Shown here one piece after another: positions 14,670-17,893 of a stretch of 17,893 nt of DNA (within the stretch, counting starts at the first letter, position 1; the number at the start of each line of letters is the position of its first letter). Under the pieces are notes generated by a model. That model searched no databases and was not told the origin of the DNA. It saw nothing but the letters and a program-made list of their open reading frames with translations. This DNA is from JASBSR01 sp963847575 (lineage in GTDB: Bacteria; Pseudomonadota; Gammaproteobacteria; SZUA-229). The stretch lies in the NCBI GenBank assembly GCA_963847575.1, contig CAWKAL010000056.1, positions 1 to 17,893 of the forward strand, given 5' to 3'. The translations under genes and the position numbers were made by a program.

Positions 14670-15185
14670 ATGGTTAAAGTAGGGATTTTATCTGACACCC
14701 ACGGCTACATAGATCCGCGCATCGTCAACAGCGTCAACACCTGCGATCACATTATCCATGCCGGCGATATATGCGGTGCAGGCATACTCGCGCAACTCAA
14801 GCCTCGTATCGCGCTGCATGCCGTGGCAGGCAACAACGACCATGCTGCTGCCTGGTCTACTGCGGAACACGCTGTGGTGAATGCCCTGCCCGCGCAGATT
14901 GAACTCGCGTTACCTGGCGGCCTGGTGATCATTGAACACGGTCACCGGCTCGGCGGTTTTCCTGATCATGAACAGTTTCGCTGGGACCACGCTGAAGCAC
15001 GCATGATCGTGTATGGTCATACCCACAAGCGCGTTATCGACCAGACTGCAGAACCCTGGATTGTCAATCCGGGCGCTGCTGGAAAAGAGCGCACCAGGGG
15101 CGGCCCTTCCTGCCTGGTGCTGCACGCATCTGAAAACGTATGGAAAATTGAAACCGTGGTGTTTGCTGACGAGGCCGCCGCCTGA
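14670..15185 (+). CDS. YfcE/MJ0936-type metallophosphoesterase
   Basis: A 171-residue phosphodiesterase-like protein of the calcineurin-like fold. Metal-binding motifs are SDTHG (Asp9, His11), HAGD (Asp33), GNND (Asn55 to Asp57), HGHRLGG and YGHTHKR. The order, spacing and length match the YfcE group, which hydrolyses artificial phosphodiesters with Mn2+; natural substrates are mostly unknown. It is cytoplasmic, with no signal peptide. A clear promoter lies upstream within the repeat edge. The gene is convergent with the alpha/beta hydrolase gene, whose uncorrected reading frame runs 122 bp into it on the other strand. Confidence 0.92.
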   Translation: MVKVGILSDTHGYIDPRIVNSVNTCDHIIHAGDICGAGILAQLKPRIALHAVAGNNDHAAAWSTAEHAVVNALPAQIELALPGGLVIIEHGHRLGGFPDHEQFRWDHAEARMIVYGHTHKRVIDQTAEPWIVNPGAAGKERTRGGPSCLVLHASENVWKIETVVFADEAAA

Positions 15186-15251
15186 TACCCAAAACGGATT
15201 GCAGCCTGCGGCTAACAGTTAAAAGATAACAGTTAAAGCTGAGAGCCTGTG

Positions 15252-16143
15252 TTACTGCGCAGTCGCCAGTAACAGAAACCCCCTTCAAGAACTGTAATAA
15301 AAGCGCCCGGTTGGTATCGAGATTTAACGCCAGGTTGTGATCACCCTGTATTTCGACCAGCTGGCTGGGTGGCCGAGCGCGCGCGATCAGGTCTCTCGCA
15401 TGATGAAGCTCGATAATCTCATCCTCAGTGGCGTGCATCATGAACAAAGGAATCGGTGCTATCAGCGCAACACTGTCGAGCGGCCGGTAACTGTTGTCAA
15501 TGGTATACGACAACGGCCATTGCAATGCCCAGGTGAGCCAGCTGCGCGACAGAATCTCCTGCGTGACCTGCTGGTAGTCGGCAAACGCAGCCACCGAAAT
15601 CAGTGCTGCAATTCTGTCCCTGTACTGGCTATGCGCAACACCGTAGATACTCAGGCTGGCGCCAAAACTGTGCCCCATGACCACCAGGTTTTCATTTTCT
15701 GGCAACTGCTGCAATACTGCATTGAGCATGACATCGACATCCGCAACGATGTCATCCAGTTGTGGCGCGCCTTCTGATTTGCCATAGCCGCGATAATCAA
15801 ACAGGTAAACATCATAGCCGTACTCTGCCAGCCAGAAGACATTGGCGAAGTGCGTGCTGATGTTTTCGCCGTTGCCGTGAAAGAATACAAGGCTGCCAAC
15901 ATGATCAGACGTGGCATGCAGCTTCCAGCCGTGCAATCTCAGCCCAGCATCCGTCACGGCATAAATGTTGTCGTAATCAAGATCTACAATATCGGGGGTA
16001 TAAATGTGCGGCTTGAGCGGGCCGAAAATGAGATGCGTGCAACCGGATGACAGTAGCACAGCAAAAACCAGCACTGCGCAGGAAATCCTGCGCAGTGCTG
16101 TCTGAAACGTGTCTGGAGTAAGCCTTAGTACGGACTGTCGCAT
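15252..16143 (-). CDS. Lipoprotein alpha/beta hydrolase (frame shifted near the 3' end)
   Basis: A BEM46/YfhR-like serine hydrolase. The N terminus is a lipoprotein signal with hydrophobic core and LSSGC (Cys35). The catalytic triad is Ser159 in VVMGHSFGA, Asp241 in ATEDE and His269 in GDHNLAL; FFHGNGEN supplies the oxyanion loop. ATG 16143 is preferred to a TTG three codons upstream. As sequenced, the frame continues to 15064, adding a basic tail of about 70 residues antisense to the phosphodiesterase gene. Removing one base from the C5 run at 15279-15283 (G5 on the coding strand) gives an end FLKGFLLLATAQ at stop 15252-15254 and 296 residues, a more natural length. It follows the anti-sigma gene by 68 nt. 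Substrate unknown. Confidence 0.8.
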
Positions 16144-16211
16144 GTGCGACAAGTTATCACAGTGGCCGCCGGCAGAAAATTAAATGCCGACGAAATCAGG
16201 AGAAATAATCG

Positions 16212-16956
16212 TTAAACCTTTATATAGACCCAGCCATCGTTAAGACGCTCAGGAATCAGCTCGCGCGCCGTCCTGTTGGTAACGGTCTCAGGCATCACAA
16301 CAATGTCCCTGCCTTCCCTTACCTTTGCCTTGGCTATCGAGCGCTCACAGGCAAACAGTGATACCGAATCATTGTCTGCGACCATTTTCTGAATACGGTC
16401 AATATAAGGTGAAACATCGACGCGCAGAACATCAATGCCGCGCTGGTTTGCGATGATGTCAATTTTAAGCGGTGTGTTTGAGCGCTTATAACTCGCGATC
16501 AGATTATCAGCCTCATCCAGCGCCGCCTTGACGGCACCAATGTCCGATGTGCTCAGGTGCAATATAAAATTGCGGCCGGTGTGTTTTGCCGGCGCATGCT
16601 CGGTGTAGTAACTGAACACATTTTTTGCAGTTGTGGTGCCCGCAATAACGCTGGGACTATACTGGTGTGTGGACCAGCCAACAATAACACCCAGGCAAAT
16701 CAGCAAACTTGCAGCAATGCTTTTCCAGAGAGTATTACGTCCGCTGTCCCGACGCACCCTGCGATCATGATTCGGCCTGGGTGGTGACTGGTAGGCAAAC
16801 CCGACCAGTTCACGCACAGCTTTTAACTGGCAGACGCGCTCACGGATTTGCGGATCCTGCAACATAGCCTCGTGCAGCTCATTTGCTTCAGCAGTATCCA
16901 GTCTCACCGTCGATGAACATGTTGAGCTTTTCATCAGTAAATTGTTTGTTATCCAT
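16212..16956 (-). CDS. Anti-sigma factor fused to a periplasmic DsrE-like domain (one frameshift)
   Basis: The true start is ATG 16956-16954, overlapping the sigma-factor stop as TAATG. It reads MDNKQFTDEKLNMFIDGE, then a one-base insertion (T16902 on the plus strand) shifts the frame; after it LDTAEANELHEAMLQDP continues. Corrected length is 247 residues. Residues 1-55 resemble an anti-sigma N-terminal domain; a basic stretch and a single membrane span (about 79-95) follow. Residues about 129-247 resemble a DsrE/DsrF-like domain: FILHLSTSDIGAVKAALDEA, DIIANQRGIDVL, VSLFACERSI with Cys203 and the ending NDGWVYIKV. The charge pattern puts the N terminus in the cytoplasm and the DsrE-like part in the periplasm. 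It would hold the sigma factor until a thiol or sulfur signal is sensed; this is inferred. Confidence 0.75.
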
Positions 16957-17504
16957 TATTTTACTCTTCGTAACTTGAGCTGGATTGCTTCATCATTACT
17001 CATATCCAGTAGTTGTTCTTTCAGGTTCTGTCGCGCACGAAACAGGCGACTCATTACTGTACCGATCGGGATGTCGACGATTTCGGCGATTTCCGCATAA
17101 CTAAAACCCGCAAAATCCGCCAGCGTGACGACTTCGCGTAAATTCATCGGCAAGCTGGAGATTGATGAGCGCACACGATCAACAATCTGTACTTTTTGAT
17201 ACATGTCACTATGGTCCCTGATACGATCATCACGCACATCAAAAAGTTCAACATGTCTGCCTGATACGCGCAGGTAGTCGTGCCAGCAATTAATCAGAAT
17301 GCGGTAAAGCCAGGTATCGAGTGTCGCCACTTCGCGGAGTTTTGATCGGTTCTTGATGGCTTTGTACATGGTCTCCTGCACAAGATCGTCTGCCAGCGCA
17401 GCATCATGACACCAGGAATACGCGATCTGGTATAACTTATTGCGACGCAGGGCGAACTCCTGCTTCAGGCAAAACGATGCAACAAGCTTTTTAACGATCT
17501 CCAT
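16956..17504 (-). CDS. ECF-type RNA polymerase sigma factor
   Basis: A 182-residue extracytoplasmic-function sigma factor. Region 2 contains ADDLVQETMYKAIKN (about 38-52) and TWLYRILINCWHDYLR (64-79). Region 4 contains LPMNLREVVTLAD and FSYAEIAEIVDIPIGTVMSRLFRARQNL, the helix-turn-helix that reads the -35 element. There is no sigma-3 domain, as expected for ECF factors. Its stop codon overlaps the start of the anti-sigma gene by one base, so the pair is translationally coupled. ECF factors usually activate their own operon, so the 237-nt divergent region to the thioredoxin-like gene is the likely place for an autoregulated promoter. I could not identify that promoter by eye. Confidence 0.93.
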   Translation of the reverse strand: MEIVKKLVASFCLKQEFALRRNKLYQIAYSWCHDAALADDLVQETMYKAIKNRSKLREVATLDTWLYRILINCWHDYLRVSGRHVELFDVRDDRIRDHSDMYQKVQIVDRVRSSISSLPMNLREVVTLADFAGFSYAEIAEIVDIPIGTVMSRLFRARQNLKEQLLDMSNDEAIQLKLRRVK

Positions 17505-17741
17505 CTACAACTCCACTCAGGTTTAGGTAAGGACGTGCATCCATGCCAAATATTCCCTTGCAAGATATATTTAAAATAAGTGAATACTTCAGCAGCTAGC
17601 TACGTCTGATACTAACCATGACCACGCAGACTGACAAGCCATGCCATTATTTTATATAAAGCGCGCGCTAAATGTATGCATTATTTTACTGGGATGTACT
17701 AATCTCGACATACTGCATTAGCAAATAAGGAAATACTGTTA
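17505..17741. promoter_or_regulatory. Divergent intergenic region between ECF sigma and thioredoxin-like gene
   Basis: These 237 nt carry no gene that I can support. They are AT-rich, with GCGCGCGC preceded by TTATATAAA near 17652-17669 and a partly palindromic AATGTATGCATT at 17671-17682. An AAGGAAA (17727-17733) is a plausible ribosome binding site for the thioredoxin-like gene. Promoters for both divergent units must lie here. Confidence 0.4.
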
Positions 17742-17893
17742 ATGGAGTCTGACTCGCATCAGCACGCAGTCAGCGAGTACCTCGGTAAGGGTAAGTGGAC
17801 TGTCGTCAATATCTGGGGCGTCGATTGTCCGCCCTGCCGCGAGGAAATGCCTGAACTTGTGTTGCTGCATGATCAATACAGCACAACACTACT
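17742..17893 (+). CDS. Thioredoxin-like (TlpA/ResA type) protein, 3' truncated by window edge
   Basis: Only the first 50 residues are present. They contain WTVVNIWGVDCPPCREEMPEL, the thioredoxin-fold strand and active site, with a CPPC motif (Cys29, Cys32) followed by REEMPEL as in TlpA/ResA thiol oxidoreductases. There is no signal peptide or membrane anchor before the domain, and a stop codon lies in frame 42 nt upstream without another start, so the protein appears cytoplasmic unless an unusual start is used. It is divergent from the sigma/anti-sigma operon, suggesting a joint thiol-redox role; that link is inferred from position. Confidence 0.8.
   Translation, partial: MESDSHQHAVSEYLGKGKWTVVNIWGVDCPPCREEMPELVLLHDQYSTTL

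Overview
The window is two unlike pieces of DNA joined near position 1150. Positions 1 to about 1150 are visibly lower in GC and read as part of an intron-rich protist nuclear gene: seven exons separated by six GT-AG introns of about 75-96 nt, all phase-consistent, encoding the end of a membrane segment, a HAMP-like linker and a helical region. The introns and protein style suggest a stramenopile or diatom. From about 1164 to the right end the DNA is bacterial, with closely packed genes, ATGA-type overlaps and intrinsic terminators. It is most like a sulfur-oxidising gammaproteobacterium: dissimilatory-type ATP sulfurylase, PPi-dependent phosphofructokinase beside a proton-pumping pyrophosphatase, a rhodanese and a DsrE-like domain. 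The join is most simply a chimeric contig.

Layout of the bacterial part. 1164-4346 (+): the 3' end of cobB, a cysteine-free HesB/IscA-like protein, a soluble NarX-type histidine kinase, its NarL-type regulator and a rhodanese. 4337-4660 (-): a stand-alone S24 (LexA-fold) protein. 4801-5783 (+): a SlyD-like FKBP and an unrecognised small gene broken by two indels. 5850-10102 (+): a pyrophosphate cluster of PPi-phosphofructokinase, a small unknown ORF, adenylate kinase and the H+-pumping pyrophosphatase HppA, closed by a strong terminator. 10342-11611 (+): a DksA/TraR-like zinc-finger protein, an exported MsrA and a 47-residue membrane protein. 12011-13207 (+): sat with a strong terminator. 13321-14611: a non-coding island of hairpin-rich repeats. 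14670-15185 (+): a YfcE-like phosphodiesterase. 15252-17504 (-): an ECF sigma factor, an anti-sigma factor fused to a DsrE-like domain, and a lipoprotein alpha/beta hydrolase. 17742-17893 (+): the start of a divergent thioredoxin-like gene, cut by the window edge.

How the genes fit together. Sat working towards ATP (APS + PPi), PPi-phosphofructokinase, adenylate kinase and HppA all handle PPi or adenylates, so the region reads as part of an energy-saving pyrophosphate economy in a sulfur-oxidising autotroph. The HesB-like/kinase/regulator/rhodanese operon and the sigma/anti-sigma-DsrE/thioredoxin locus look like two separate regulatory modules linked to sulfur or redox state; that link is inferred from domain content and gene order.

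Data quality. At least five otherwise well-preserved genes carry one-nucleotide shifts (about 5605, 5650, 7163, 9003, 9622, 16902 and probably 15280). Several are in homopolymers. Sequencing or assembly error is more likely than gene decay.
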